A DNA stretch of 64,000 bases from Platycnemis pennipes (GCA_933228895.1 OW121851.1:129875624-129939623), one strand, 5' to 3'. Shown: positions 23,667 to 34,959, numbered from the stretch's first letter. Notes: generated from the letters alone by a model not told the origin. Program-made: numbers and translations.

Positions 23667-25960
23667 CGGCCCTGGGCGTCGAGAAAACTAGGCGGGGCCG
23701 GGTCGCACTCCCAACTGACTGCCCCGGGCGACCGCGATGCCCGGGATGTTTCGTGTGCGACAATATACTTAATTATACAGATATAAATGTTGTATACATA
23801 TATTATATATATCGATTATACTATGTGTATATCAAATGTATCTATGTGCTTACACACACATTCATTCACACTCGACTCTTGATCCAATCATCATTGCTCC
23901 TAATAGCTGCGCGAATAATTCGATCGGGGAGCATCCCACGGGGTCGAGATCACACTGAATCCGCGCACTCGAGAACGAGCTATAGCGAGGCGAGTATCCC
24001 CCTGGAAACAAGCACAATCACTCAGGCACACGCGGGCACACGCAAAAACACGGCTTCTCTCACTCGCTCCCTCGTCGAATTGCGAACCTAAACCAATATT
24101 ACGACTACATGCGACTACATCATTTCGCGGGCGATTACGATCCTCCACTCCCCCCCGAGTGCATTCCGCTTCTCTTGCGTCTCCAGGATCCTTTCGCCCC
24201 CGTGACCCCTTTTCCCTCCTGATCCTGCCTGCCTGCCCCTCTCTCCTCGCCCCCTATCTCCTTTCACCCCCGTCGGTCGGGCTCGCACAGCAGCACCAAA
24301 ACCGACACCAGCCGCACCAACTCGCTCACACCACTGGCGAGGGCACCTCTAGCACCCCGCCCCCCCCTTTGACGATGCGCCGCCACCCCTGGTGCTGCCG
24401 CTGCGCCCCGCGTCTGTCTCACCACCCCGCCGCACCCGCTGAAGCCGCGCTCCCTCGCTGCCGCGTCCGCTGATGCTGCTGCTGCTGCCACCGCCGTGAG
24501 GAGCGGCGCTTACTGGGGGGCGCTCGGGAGGGGAGGGAGGTCGAAGGGGGAGGGGGAGAGAGGGGTTGGAGGGGATGGAGGGGAGGGAGAGGAATGGGGG
24601 GGAAAGGGGAGGGGATGAGCGGAGGGGAACCGGTGTATCCTCATGTACGGCATCACATATTTACTCATGATTTTTCCCCTCGATTTGAAATGCACATAAA
24701 TGTGAGGGCACCTGCACGGGTGAACGTGAGTATAAAAATTGCAGGTGGGGAGGGGGGCAGGGGTTGCGTTCGGGAGCTGAGGAGTCTGGGGGTCGGTCTC
24801 GCGTTCGTCGAATCGGACGCCGCAGCGACAGAATATGCAGGGATGGAGGGGGGAGGAGGGGAAGGAGGGGAAGGCAGGGGAGGGGGGAGTCGATATAAAT
24901 GCATGCACTCTCTTTGACCTATCCATCCACCTATCCATCTCCTGAGCTCTATCGCGCCTCTCTATCCCCTCGAACCTTATCGCTCCAGCATCGAATTCTT
25001 GCTCTCCGCATCGCGTTGCCTCTTTCTCCCATCTCCATTTACACAACACCTTCCCCGCTCACTCACATGCATTATTGTTATTATCCACCCTTATCGGTTG
25101 GATCATCAAACGAGGCTTGGCCGGCGAGTGCTCATCTCCCGGCCGTGCACCAGCACCACCGCACCCCCCTCCCCTCCGAGCACAAGGAGCATGACCCCCC
25201 GCCCCCCTCACGCCCCGGGCGGGCGAGGGGCTGGAGGAGAAGGTCCCCTACATGCTCGCATTTCACGGGGGGGGGGTAAGGAACATTCGGCACTCTTACC
25301 CACCCTTAAAACCCCCCTCCCCTCCAGCCACGACAGCAACTCGCACGAATTCCCAACCCTCCCGGTGGCGTCCCTGGAAATATATATAAGGGGCGGAAGG
25401 GGAGAGGATAAGGGTTCCCCGCGGGACAGGGGCGGGAGGGGCAAACCCCCTTGCTCCCCTCCGCCCCCCCCCCCTACCTGTGCTCTGACTCGCAGCCGGG
25501 ATATCACAGCGGCCGCCCGCCGGGGGGAGGGGATTCGCCGACACAGCCACCCCCTCCCCCCTCCGCCCCTTTCCCCCCCTCCCCCTCCTCTTCCCTCCCC
25601 TCCGCTCGCGAGGGGCAGAGCGCAGTTCCCTTCCCGGCCGCCATTCGCGCCAACGCCATTGACCACCGCGTGGAGCGAACGCCGACTTCTCTCTCTCCCC
25701 TTTTCCGATGCTTTCGGATTCTGGGCGAGAGGAAGAGGCTGGAGATCGATACGTTCTCGCGATATTCTCGGACGCCGGAAGAGCGCGCGAATCGGGAACG
25801 TTTTTCCACCGCGATCAGGATCGTGGATCCTCACAAAGCGCGCGGTCGCGTTATCGTATTTTTTCGGAGCTTTTAGAGGACAGTGAAACACGTTCGCTGT
25901 TCCTCAAATATTGTCTCGCACTCTGTATCGCTAATCTTAATTGATGGAGCGAGACGTTAG

Positions 25961-27019
25961 GGCAGCAAATATCACTTAATATCAACGGTTTCCGACATAA
26001 GTATTCAATAACACTAACCTAAGTGGACTCTAGAAACTTTTGACGCCCTTGACTTGACTCGCCAAATGTTTTATTTCAGATTAACTTTATTCATATCTGT
26101 ACAGTATCTACGCTCTTAACTACATTGAAAGCGTTGAGATGCCTTTAAAGTATCTCTTAAAAATAATTTAAACTACATATTTCAATGGACTGCACTTAAC
26201 AGAAATTGGGTCAAAAACTAGGAAGGTTTTGAGCAAATCATAAAATAGCAAATAGGAATTTCAGATGCCGTCTTTGTAGTTCTAAATATATATATATTAA
26301 TTACTGGCGTTATGTTTGTGCTTTAAAAAACGTGTAATATGTCCTTTTAATACCCGCCAAAACCATCACAAAATGCGTTTTGTAGGAAAGGTTTTAGAAG
26401 TCACCGATTTTCGATTGAAAAATGCAGGAAATGAAAATCTCTTTCTCAACGGTAGACGCGAGAAACGTCCTACAATGTTCCTCCGGAAATTATGTCTGCT
26501 GGAAATACCTTTGCAGAGGAAACTACCAGAATAATCATGTATTGTTGGAAACAAGAAGAAGCATCCACCTGCATTCTTGCATTCACGCATTAGTTTTAAA
26601 AATTAAAAATTAAGCTTCGGCGTTCATAAATATATAAATACCTTTGTAAACTTTCTAAAATTAAAAATAAATTTATAAATGATTTGGAACAATAAATTGA
26701 AATAAATACCTACAATCATTTGGAAAGAATGCAAACATCTTCTACTGTCGACAATTCACTGATAAAGAATAAAATGGGGGCGTACAATATCTCTTTGTCT
26801 AATGATGGCATATGAACACCGTAGCTTAAAATAAGTCGTGAACCATCAATACGTGTTAAAAAAATGCCATAAATTATAAAAATATGTATATCGTCTGAGT
26901 TTAGAAATATTTTTTTTGCTAATAAGGAATAACAACAGTGAGCCATCTCATAACACTTCTCAAAAGTAAACCCAAAAAATATCATTTTCTTTCAAAAAAA
27001 AACCAGGCTCTTCATCGGC
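25961..27019. other. AT-rich spacer
   Basis: No gene or repeat recognised apart from a short AT microsatellite at 26287-26299. Frames at 26316-26613 lack recognisable motifs. Confidence 0.45.
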
Positions 27020-27280
27020 AGATACCATTTTTTATCGGCATCATCATGAGTCAACAATTGGTTTGACGCAACTCTCCGCTCTATTTTTCTATAGGATATC
27101 CTTTTCATAGTACCTACTTGAATAATTATTCTCTTTCACATCATTCACTCCACATATCTCATGCGAGGTCACCCTTTGACTTCTTCGCTAGTCCCTCGGT
27201 CGATTCAATTTATCTCCATCATTATTCTGCTGCACTAAATCTTTAATACTTCCAGCCATGACTTTTCTGCTGCTATCGTG
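27020..27280 (-). pseudogene. L1/R1-like RT 3' tail (minus strand)
   Basis: On the minus strand, frames broken by indels read RGDLA-DMWSE, VNDVKENNYSSRYYEK and a final ESCVKPIVDS followed by TGATGATGCC. This follows the family ending RGRPR..Y.EQV.KDV.E.NY...KR...R..ASNQ and its TGATGATG tail, also seen at 690-780 and 19880. It is heavily decayed. Confidence 0.5.
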
Positions 27281-27646
27281 CATACCTCACTGACATTGAA
27301 ACACATGCTCCATATTTAAATTATAATGAAGTATTTCCTACGCTTGTAGTACGTCTAAGCTTGCATTTCCAGCAGCAAGTAGATTCGTTTCCTAAAATTC
27401 CTTTGGTCTTTCTCCTGACTATTTCATTTTTACCCTAGTTTTCGTGACCTAGTGTTTATAGCATTCAATTGAGCGTACATTCTGGACATATTCCTCAGAA
27501 TGATCAAAGGAACAGAGATTAAAAAAAGTGATAAACCAATTGGGCGAAGTTGGTAGAAGTTTCGATGCAGGGATATGGAGAAATTCCAGACATGGGGTGA
27601 AATTCTCCCTCTGAGCCACAAGATGGATGAAGTAACGGAAGGAAAG
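27281..27646. other. No recognisable gene
   Basis: Spacer with short frames (63-78 codons) on the minus strand and no recognisable motif. Confidence 0.4.
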
Positions 27647-27885
27647 ATAATGTAATATTCCGAGCTGTTCCCTACTTAAATACACTTTTCTTATAGGGCG
27701 TGCCCTAGAGCAATAATAAAAGCTATCTATCTAACCTTAGAACAGGAATGTATCAACGGAAGGGATAACTTGGGCTCCGGAACATTTTTGATAGTGGCAC
27801 CATTATTAGGGATAAAAAAATCTGAAGTATTTAGAATGGATCATATTTCCACATTACTACCCAAGAGTAAGGCAAAAAAGAGAAA
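27647..27885 (+). repeat. 239-bp direct repeat, copy 1
   Basis: This segment is repeated at 28283-28521 in the same orientation and at the same length, with about half a dozen substitutions seen by eye (for example GGGCGTGCC versus GGGAGTGCC, CTGAAGT versus CTGTAGT). No coding, terminal inverted repeats or poly-A are evident, so it is a local segmental duplication or part of an unclassified dispersed repeat. Confidence 0.9.
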
Positions 27886-28282
27886 TTGGAGACTAAGCAC
27901 TGATGCCACCTGCTAGAGACAGAGAAGAAAACTTTACGACAATTACGATGAGCCACTTATCTTTAACTTCACATCTTTCTCCTACACTATCTTGGTACAA
28001 TCATGTCAATAGTACATTCAACAAACATCAAGAGTTCTATACCTACTAAAGGTTCAAAAGAATTTTCTAACAAACAAAATAGGGCAATACTAAGAAACAT
28101 CCACTTTTGAATTCCCGATGACTGATTATTGCACATATGCTAGTAAATATAACTTAAAATTATAGTTAACTCATACCAAATAGAAAAGGAAGCATGTTAG
28201 TAGTGTGATTGTTGTGCCCGATGATGACTGAAAATCGATATGGTTTTTGTATTTAAAATTGCTATCATGAATATGTGTAAGA
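27886..28282. other. Spacer between the direct repeats
   Basis: 397 bases of unique-looking AT-rich DNA; nothing recognised. Confidence 0.5.
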
Positions 28283-28521
28283 ATAATGTAATATTCCGAG
28301 CTGTTCCCTACTTAAAAATACTTTTCTTATAGGGAGTGCCCTAGAGCAATAATAAAAGCTATCTATCTAAACTTAGAACAGGAATGTATCAACGGAAGGG
28401 ATAACTTGGGCTCCGGAACATTTTTGATAGTGGCACCATTATTAGGGATAAAAAAATCTGTAGTATTTAGAATGGATCATATTTCCACATTACTACCCAA
28501 GAGTAAGGCAAAAAAGAGAAA
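28283..28521 (+). repeat. 239-bp direct repeat, copy 2
   Basis: Same length and order as copy 1 at 27647-27885 with only scattered substitutions and no indels noticed. The breakpoints are sharp: copy 1 continues TTGGAGACT and copy 2 continues ACAGACGTT. The distance start to start is 636 bp. Confidence 0.9.
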
Positions 28522-29540
28522 ACAGACGTTATCTGGATGCATTTGAAGCATATGAGGAAGGACAATGCCACGAATTCTTCTGTGAAAGCAGTATTCATTC
28601 CAGTTTAAGAAGAGAAAAATAAGTAAAGGACTCCCGTGTGAGGTTTCCATTGATTGAATAATGTTGGGTAAGAGTGGAGAGGTATTAAGTGCTTAGTGAT
28701 TCCGAAAAGTGTGAGAAAATTTTGGAAATACGTGGCGTTCGAATGGGACATAAAACGTGGCATTAGAATCGTTTGGTGACAGGGATGGTAGCATGAGAAG
28801 AGGTCAGTATAAGAGTCAGCAGGCATTAAACCTAGAATTGAAGGCAGAATACTAAATTAATTAAAAAACACAATATTAACTTCACCTGATATATGCGTAG
28901 TTTTAGAATCACTTCGTCACACGCCAATAGAGGACCGAAAAATTGTTTTCAGAAATGAGAGGAATATCCGTGTAGAATCATTTGATTTATGGTTGTATTC
29001 AATACCATAGCAGTCATGAGAATTCAGAGATCCTTTGATATCCGCCGCAGACCATGCACCTTCATTATACGCTGAAATAACATTTTTTCTCGGTAATATT
29101 CGAAAGTTGCTGGAATTTTGGAGAACGCTTATGCTGACATGAAATGAGTGAAGGCTAGGGCTGGAGTACCACTCGTATCCTATGCCCTTCATGTGTGGTA
29201 CGATTGACTCAGGTTGTTTGCACGACGTCTTAACGGTGTTGTCTCGCGTCAAAGCTTAACTAATTTCTCAAGCATTCCAAAGAGTTGAGAAAATGGATGC
29301 CTTGCAAGTAGACTGAGCACAAAGAAGCTACAAACCTGGGTTAAATCCTCTTTGAATTCCTCCACCTTCCTCTGGCTGCGCCCAGTTCGGAAAAATTATT
29401 GTGATTTGATAGTTTATTACTCTTTTCTTCCCCGACATCTTGCATAATTTATCAATTCTACAGATTCCAAAACATATTTCAAAAATTGAATAGAATAAGG
29501 CGATACTTTATGAAAAATTGACATAGTGTAAGAAACACTT
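28522..29540. other. No recognisable gene
   Basis: The plus strand at 28530-28620 reads LDAFEAYEEGQCHEFFCESS, an open but unrecognised stretch. A 111-codon minus frame at 28917-29252 is also unrecognised. Confidence 0.4.
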
Positions 29541-29681
29541 AACTTTGTATTTTTCACACTTTTATTGAGAAACCTTACCGGTTTCGACACTCCCGTGTCA
29601 TTTTCAAGGGTGTTATGATATATGTATACCTACCTTGTCTCCGTGTAAATATCAGATTAGAAATGTGAAAAATACAAAGTT
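29541..29681. repeat. PLE-type inverted repeat unit with hammerhead-like core
   Basis: AACTTTGTATTTTTCACA (29541-29558) is exactly repeated in inverse at 29664-29681. Between them the minus strand carries TTGAAAATGACACGGGAG, GTGTC, then GAAACCGGT. GACAC/GTGTC forms a perfect five-pair stem between a decayed CTGANGA box and an intact GAAA box. The arrangement parallels 18401-18577 and 39590-39660. Confidence 0.6.
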
Positions 29682-30215
29682 TAGTTTTTATTACAATATT
29701 TCAAACAGATTTCAATGGACGTAAATTGTATTCCCAAAATAAATTTACTAAACATTCTATCAATCAAGCAATTCCTAAAAATGTCCATCTCACTTGAGCC
29801 ATTCACATCCCAAATAACCATAGTAACTAATAAAAAAATGAGCAAAATTGAAAGTATGGGTACATCGTCAAAATCGATTTGAAAATTGAAAACTATTATA
29901 AACTTTGAAAAATTGTTTATATTTTCTAATATAATCCCTTTTTATATATTTCCAATACAAGACCTTTAAAATACGCCCTTTTGAATGTCTGTAGATTTAA
30001 TAGTTTCGGATATCTACCGTAAAATGTATAGTCAATTTTGAAAAATTCATATTTTGCAACGATACAATTTATCATAAACGGTTGCATTAATTGCAAAATG
30101 ACTTTGGGGTTTCATTTTCCTATCAAATGATGACATTTTGCCACGCTTGGTCAAAATCGGTTCCTCAAAGGGCAATCACCTCGTCGACATGGAATGCCTT
30201 AATTATATGGATGCA
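29682..30215. other. AT-rich spacer
   Basis: Nothing recognised. Confidence 0.45.
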
Positions 30216-30223
30216 TGTGCATT

Positions 30224-30532
30224 CAGTGGCGGACCGACGCGTCACGACGCCCCCCCCCCCCCGCATTACACCCCCCTTCCCAGTCGCGACGGGGGGTTTA
30301 AGGGTTTAAATTTTCCAAAACATTTCCCGTAATTTACTATATTTTGCATATTTTCCACCAACGTTTAGAATTTTGCTTATTAGGCTGAAAAATATGGTTG
30401 AATTGCCTTCATGAAAAGAGAATGCTAATTTAATTATTGTTTAGGTGGATAATAATCTAAATATCATTTTCAGATGATGCACATAAACATTAATGAAACC
30501 CCTCCCAGAAGGAAATCCTGCGTAGGCCACTG
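30224..30532. mobile_element. hAT-type MITE with 8-bp target duplication
   Basis: A 309-bp element begins CAGTGGCGGACC and ends GTAGGCCACTG; CAGTGGC is the shared terminal inverted repeat. It is flanked on both sides by the exact 8-bp duplication TGTGCATT (30216-30223 and 30533-30540). An 8-bp duplication with a CAGTGGC terminus fits the hAT superfamily. A C run at 30250-30264 and a G run lie inside. No transposase is present, so it depends on a partner elsewhere. Confidence 0.85.
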
Positions 30533-30540
30533 TGTGCATT

Positions 30541-30900
30541 GTATGATGTATATGATCATATAAATGGCAATATGTATGTGCATGTATGTATATATAAACA
30601 AATGCGTATTTATATTCTTATATGTTTTCTGTGTAACTAAATGTGGTAACATTATAATTATGCCTTTTTTGTAGTTTTGCAGAGTATATTCTTTTCTCTT
30701 TTCCTCTGTTACAGTTGATGTTTCCCTATGAATATTTATTTTTACTGTTCAGAATTACCTTCTGATATTACATGGTCTAACAGATTGTAGCCCCACAACA
30801 GTTGCACCTTAGGGGCTACCAAAATGCTTCGTTGTTTGCAAGTATTACAATTTTTTCTTATCCTATTTAATTTAAAAGCAATTAAATTTACTTCTTTATT
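30541..30900. other. AT-rich spacer
   Basis: Nothing recognised. Confidence 0.45.
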
Positions 30901-30904
30901 TATT

Positions 30905-31010
30905 TATTAAGATGGTGTGGTGGCTTGAGTACGGCTAACCATCTTAAAGACCCGGGTTCCCGGTGGTAGCAGAAATTTTCAGTGGTACACTACAGTCTAA
31001 TCTTAACCTT
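30905..31010 (+). repeat. tRNA-derived SINE head
   Basis: Contains GGTGGCTTGAGTACGG (A-box-like) and, about 30 bases on, GACCCGGGTTCCCGG (B-box-like), then AATTTTCAGTGG, which is close to the TTTTTCAGTGG that follows the head in the 32083 SINE. Only the head and start of the body remain. Confidence 0.5.
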
Positions 31011-31329
31011 CACTTACGTGTTGTGTGGAGAGTATCGCGAGTATAAAAGTAGCTAGTCGTAGCTCGCCTACCAAGATGGCCGCTGGATTATCAAATCAGC
31101 TGCGATGCCTTCTCCAGTACATTATAGCTTCCTTGATTAAGACTACTTCATTATCCATGGCCGGGAGTTTTGATATAGTTTGTGGAAAGTAATGGTTCCT
31201 TTCTACCTACGTTCGTTCTCTTTCCGTCCTGAGTCAAGGACCATGATTGCCCAAACATACCCAATATTTAAGTAATCACTCGTTATTTAAATAAAACGTA
31301 ATGCTTGAAAACTTAAAATTTTTGTCCCA

Positions 31330-31860
31330 TTCAAAAGCAGTTATTTGTTGAAGCGAAGTTTCTCCTCGTGTCTCCAATACTATGGAAGAATAGGTAGGTA
31401 GATATAACCCACAAGTTTTCTACCGGGCTTATTTTCAGTATACGAAGTCTGATGCACCATTTAGCTCTTCCAACTTTCTTCGAGTCTCTTAAATTCATGG
31501 CCTCCGTTTTCTCATGACTTAATCCCACCCTGTAGTTCTCACACCATCCCTGCAATAAGTCCTACCATAATTGCAATCCCTCGGCAGAATGGCTCACTCT
31601 TTGTCATCCGTATATCTGAATTATTCACCTCCCCGCCCCCTTTCAAGCTGCTCGAGCCTGATGGCTCTAAACTTTTCTCATTTGTCTCCCCTCTACTTCG
31701 GCTATAGGGACAATCAAGTTCTTCGGGAAACCCAATGGAATTTTACCAGTTGCATGACACCACTGAAAAATTTACATAACTGCTCGGGGTCATTCCTTTA
31801 AGTTGTTTTATTAACTCCGAAGGGATGCCATTAAATCCGGGGTTAAATTCCTTTCCTAAA
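31330..31860 (-). pseudogene. Degenerate RT relic, R1/L1-like
   Basis: On the minus strand, GFNGIPSELIKQLKGM resembles the G.DGIP.E..K segment before RT motif A. It is followed by frameshifted sequence and then QGWCENYRVGLSHEKTEAMN, which matches the W....L.LS.EKTE.M block after the FADD motif of R1-like elements. The catalytic core between these blocks is missing or unreadable. Orientation is opposite to the neighbouring CR1/L2 relic. Confidence 0.6.
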
Positions 31861-32082
31861 GCCGTTCATCGGAGCATTAATTCCAATCATAAATTAACCT
31901 ATTTTTCGACCACCCACAATTCACCACCCGTATCCTTTTGTTCCATTCGTTTACATTGAAACATCTCCAACCACATGCCTCGAATTACTTATTCCATTAT
32001 CCACCAGAATCTATCCCTAAACATTAGACTGGCGAGACAGCGTGGATGTGGTTAGAGCACGAAACTGTGAGGGGATCGGGTC

Positions 32083-32408
32083 GGTGTGATGGCTAGAGTG
32101 CTGGCCATCCATTCCGAGGGCCCGGGTTTGATTCCCGGCAGTGGCGGATTTTTCAGTGGAAAACCGGTCCCCACTTGAGTGCCTAGTGGAGGGCATTTCA
32201 AGTTCAGTACTCCGTCCGTCGGATGGGACGTTAAACCGTGGTCTCCTTGGCGCCTTTCGTTAACAGTAAGCTAGTGCCGACGCCGGGTATCTCTCCACCT
32301 TTCCTCCGTTTCATGAAAACTCCTACCATTACCCAATTAACCACCTATCCTAAAACGGCGCAAATGACCTCAGCTGTCGGTAACCTCCCCTAAATAACCA
32401 ACTAAACT
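32083..32408 (+). repeat. tRNA-derived SINE (copy B)
   Basis: The head has A box TGGCTAGAGTGCTGG (about 32090-32104) and B box GGTTTGATTCC (32125-32135), with a perfect CCGGG/CCCGG T-arm. The body contains ACTCCGTCCGTCGG, GGGACGTTAAACC, CCTTGGCGCC and GTGCCGACGCCGGG, matching the minus-strand copy at 21640-21895. The end runs to AATAACCAACTAAACTAA. Just upstream, GTGGTTAGAGCACGAAACTG looks like a second, truncated tRNA head. Confidence 0.8.
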
Positions 32409-32576
32409 AAGCTGTGAACAATAAGTAACGAGTCAAATTAGAAGGTTGATGCGGACAAAATCTAATCGCAGTTCAATTTCAGTGAAGTCTCTCAGAACAT
32501 TGCCAATTCAGTTTCACAATGTGTGTTTCAGTGAAGTCTACAATTTCAGTGAAGTCTCTCTGAAGAGCATGGTATC

Positions 32577-33268
32577 ATGTCGGACACAATCAAAGTCATA
32601 TCGGGAGTTCCCCAGGGTAGCGTAGTAGATCCGCTTCTATTTCTTTTATACATAAACGATTTGGGTACAGTCGTTAGTAGTAAGCTTAGACTTTTTGCAG
32701 ACGATGCTGTAGTGTATAGGGGTATATCAAAAGAAGAAGACAGGAAATCGCTTAGCCAGAATTTAGATGCAATTCAAGAGTTGTGAGACAAATGGAGGTT
32801 ACAACTTAGCCTTAAAAGTGTGTAGCTATCAATTTTTGGAGGAGGAATAATTCGATAGAGCGATCCTATAAAATTATTAACACGAAGATCAAAAGCGTTG
32901 AAACCATATGTATTTAGGTGTAACAATCACTAAAGCTTTATCGTGGGGAAGACACACCCGGGAAATATGCAGCCGAGCGAAGAGAAAACTATGATTTATA
33001 AAAAGAGTAATTACTTGGGAAATGTGATGAGAAGACAAAAGAGCGATGTTACTTTTCACTAGTTAGGCTCCACCTTGAGTATGCAGCCAGTGAATGGGAT
33101 CCGAATGAATTAGGTTTGATCAGAGAAGTATACAGTGTGCATGCAGCGTAGAGAGGGTAAGTTCGTTAAAAGGTGTTACGATAGGTTGAGTAGTGTTTTA
33201 GAATTAATACAAGAATTAGGGTGGGAGTCTTTATCTGTGCGTAGATTAAGGTACATGAAGGATTGTTA
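32577..33268 (+). pseudogene. CR1/L2-type RT relic (copy B)
   Basis: A clean start reads SGVPQGSVVDPLLFLLYINDL (motif B and following), then KLRLFADDAVVYRGIS with the catalytic DD at about 32700-32705. After frameshifts come YLGVTITKALSWGRH, REICSRAKRKL, FIKRVI and finally YDRLSSVLELIQELGWESLS with VRRLRYMKD. The protein is closely similar to the copy at 36176-38596. Motif A is missing (5' truncation). The 3' end stops abruptly at about 33268, where the antisense PLE begins, so the PLE or a deletion cut it. Confidence 0.85.
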
Positions 33269-34620
33269 AACGATGAGGGATTGTTGTTTTTGAAACATGC
33301 TTTGTGTTCTTTTACTCGCGTTTTGAATTCCCTTCCCGTTTTTCTGATGTATATTTTTGGCAGGTATCGCAAGTGAGTTTATATACTGCACTCTTTTGTA
33401 AGGGGTCTTGTCTTTAACATGACTGATTAAATTTCTAGATTTTTTGGTATAAAAGACTGGTTTGATTTTATCTGCGGGAAAAAAAATTTATTGGAAATAC
33501 TTCCCAAGAGTTGGATTCTACGCCATTTAGTGACTTTTTCTTCTGCTAGGAGTGTTGGGAAAATGTTTTTCATGGCTAGCTTGCGTCGTTTTCTGTTGTA
33601 TAGATTATCAATGAGATTGATGGAGTATCCATTGTCAGCTGCTAACTGTTTGTGTTCAGTTTTTTTGTTATGTTGACCTCTGACATGGGGATGTTAAGCA
33701 GTCTATGTAGAAGTGAATGAAAAGCAGCTATTTTTTGTGAAAAATGATGTTTGGAAGAGGGTGTGAATGACTTGATCTGTGTATGAATGTTTTCTAAAAA
33801 TGGAATATTCAAGTTTCTGGTTAACTTTGGAAATGGTGATGTCAAGGAAGTTGAGTGCTCCGTTGATTTTAGTATACTTAGTGAAATTCAAGCATTTGTC
33901 AATACTATTTAGAAGGTTTGTGAACACCTCAAGTTGTCTCGTTGCGCCAGACCAAATCAAAATATTTCATCGACAAATCTATACAAGCAATTCACATATT
34001 TCAAAAGTTCACTATCGTGGGTTAACAATTTTTTTTCAAAATTTTCCATATACAGTCAAACTCATTTATAACGAACACGGTTAAAACGAGATCTCGGCTA
34101 ATGCGAGGAAAAAGAGAAGGGTTGTTTGTAAATAATGCATTTTATGAGCAATATATAACAGTTAAAACGAGACTATCGAGAGCCTTACGGTTATAACGAG
34201 CAAATCTTTAGTCCAAATGAACGAGCAGTGGCTGTACTTTCGTACCAAGGACTTTTTCTTGTAAATTTAGCATGTATATGGATAGTTTACTGAATAAATT
34301 GTTCACATCTTTGTTATTTTATCACCTCTGCATTAGAATAGTAGTATGTGCGTGAGTGCGCGTGTGTGCGTGCGAGAGGAAAGACTGTGAGTGACAGTAC
34401 ATGTTGCTACTAGTGACGGATATAACGGATAACGGATATTACGAGCAAAAGCATTTGGTCCCTTGGATCTCGTTATATCCGAGTTTGACTGTATATGTCT
34501 GCCAGAAGAGGGGGCAAAGGAGTCCCATAGTGAGGCCATCTCATTGTTTATAAACTTTACCATTGAATTGGAAATAATTCCGTTCCACACACACTTTTGT
34601 CAAAGAATGAACCTACACTA
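33265..34620 (-). pseudogene. Penelope-like element relic (RT plus GIY-YIG-like end)
   Basis: On the minus strand, broken frames read a GLTMG..CPLF block (expected G.AMGSPLSPLLAD), IYMENFE, then YRFVDEIF where catalytic YVDDIF is expected. FLDITISKVNQKLEYSIFRK and SYTDQVIH match the FLD.TI...F.IYRKPT.TD block. Further on are YSINLIDNLYNRKRRK, NIFPTLL, SAVYKLTCDTC and, in the next frame, KIYIRKTGREFKTRVKEHK. The last two match the VYKL.C..C...YIG.TGR.FKTR..EH pattern of the PLE GIY-YIG endonuclease. Stops, frameshifts and D-to-E in the RT core mark it as dead. A 439-bp MITE interrupts it. Confidence 0.8.
34053..34491. mobile_element. pogo/Tc1-mariner-type MITE inserted in the PLE
   Basis: A 439-bp element begins CAGTCAAACTCATTTATAAC and ends GAGTTTGACTG, with an 11-bp perfect terminal inverted repeat and a further near-match TATAACGA in both ends. 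TA lies at each side (34051-34052, 34492-34493), the expected duplication for the superfamily. Several internal copies of TTAAAACGAG and GGATAACG words are present. No transposase is encoded. Removing it rejoins the PLE reading, so the insertion is younger than the PLE. Confidence 0.85.
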
Positions 34621-34654
34621 ATTATTTCCCGGATGTGTTCCCACATATCTTCCT

Positions 34655-34731
34655 ACACTGAAGCCTCTATATGGAACATATATTTCCCATATATGTCCCA
34701 TGTATGGGAAATATATGGGTTTTAGTGTGTG
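34655..34731. repeat. Small foldback element
   Basis: CATATATTTCCCATA (34677-34691) and its exact complement (34703-34717) sit inside a weaker outer pairing of ACACTGAAGCC with GGTTTTAGTGT. The whole unit is about 77 bp. It could be a miniature foldback transposon or an old terminal repeat pair; no target duplication was resolved. Confidence 0.55.
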
Positions 34732-34959
34732 TTCAGTGATGGCGAAGCCTAAGTATTTAATAGATTCTACGTTAGATATTTACTCTTTTTTGATGCAATA
34801 ATTATTCCGGGAAAAGATATTCTTCTACCAAAAGTTCATTATCGCGCATTTCTTAAAATTCAACACTACTTATAATACTTCCAATTTAACACTTAGTTAT
34901 TGGGCACATTATTGCGTTCTTCCGTTCGATGCCAAAAACTCTTCCTGTCACCTCGAGAA

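Larger units (their letters stand above)
22540..25960. promoter_or_regulatory. Large CpG-rich island; candidate promoter or 5' exon region
   Basis: About 3.4 kb of very GC- and CpG-rich DNA between AT-rich flanks. It contains an 18-base G run (22922-22939), C runs of up to 12 bases just downstream, a CT tract at 23610-23666 and alternating purine-rich and pyrimidine-rich blocks. TATA-like words lie at about 24893 (GATATAAATGC) and 25381 (TATATATAAGGGGC). The last 300 bases (25640-25940) lose the homopolymers but stay CpG-rich, as a 5' UTR or first exon would. Frames up to 295 codons exist in several phases on both strands, but they are low-complexity Pro/Arg/Gly shadows. I infer a host promoter region; direction is uncertain. 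Confidence 0.5.

Noticed and set aside
23256..25891. Long open frames (up to 295 codons) on both strands in the GC-rich island as protein-coding genes
   Set aside because: They overlap in several phases, are Pro/Arg/Gly/Ser low-complexity, and follow the absence of AT-rich stop codons in GC-rich DNA. No domain is recognisable.
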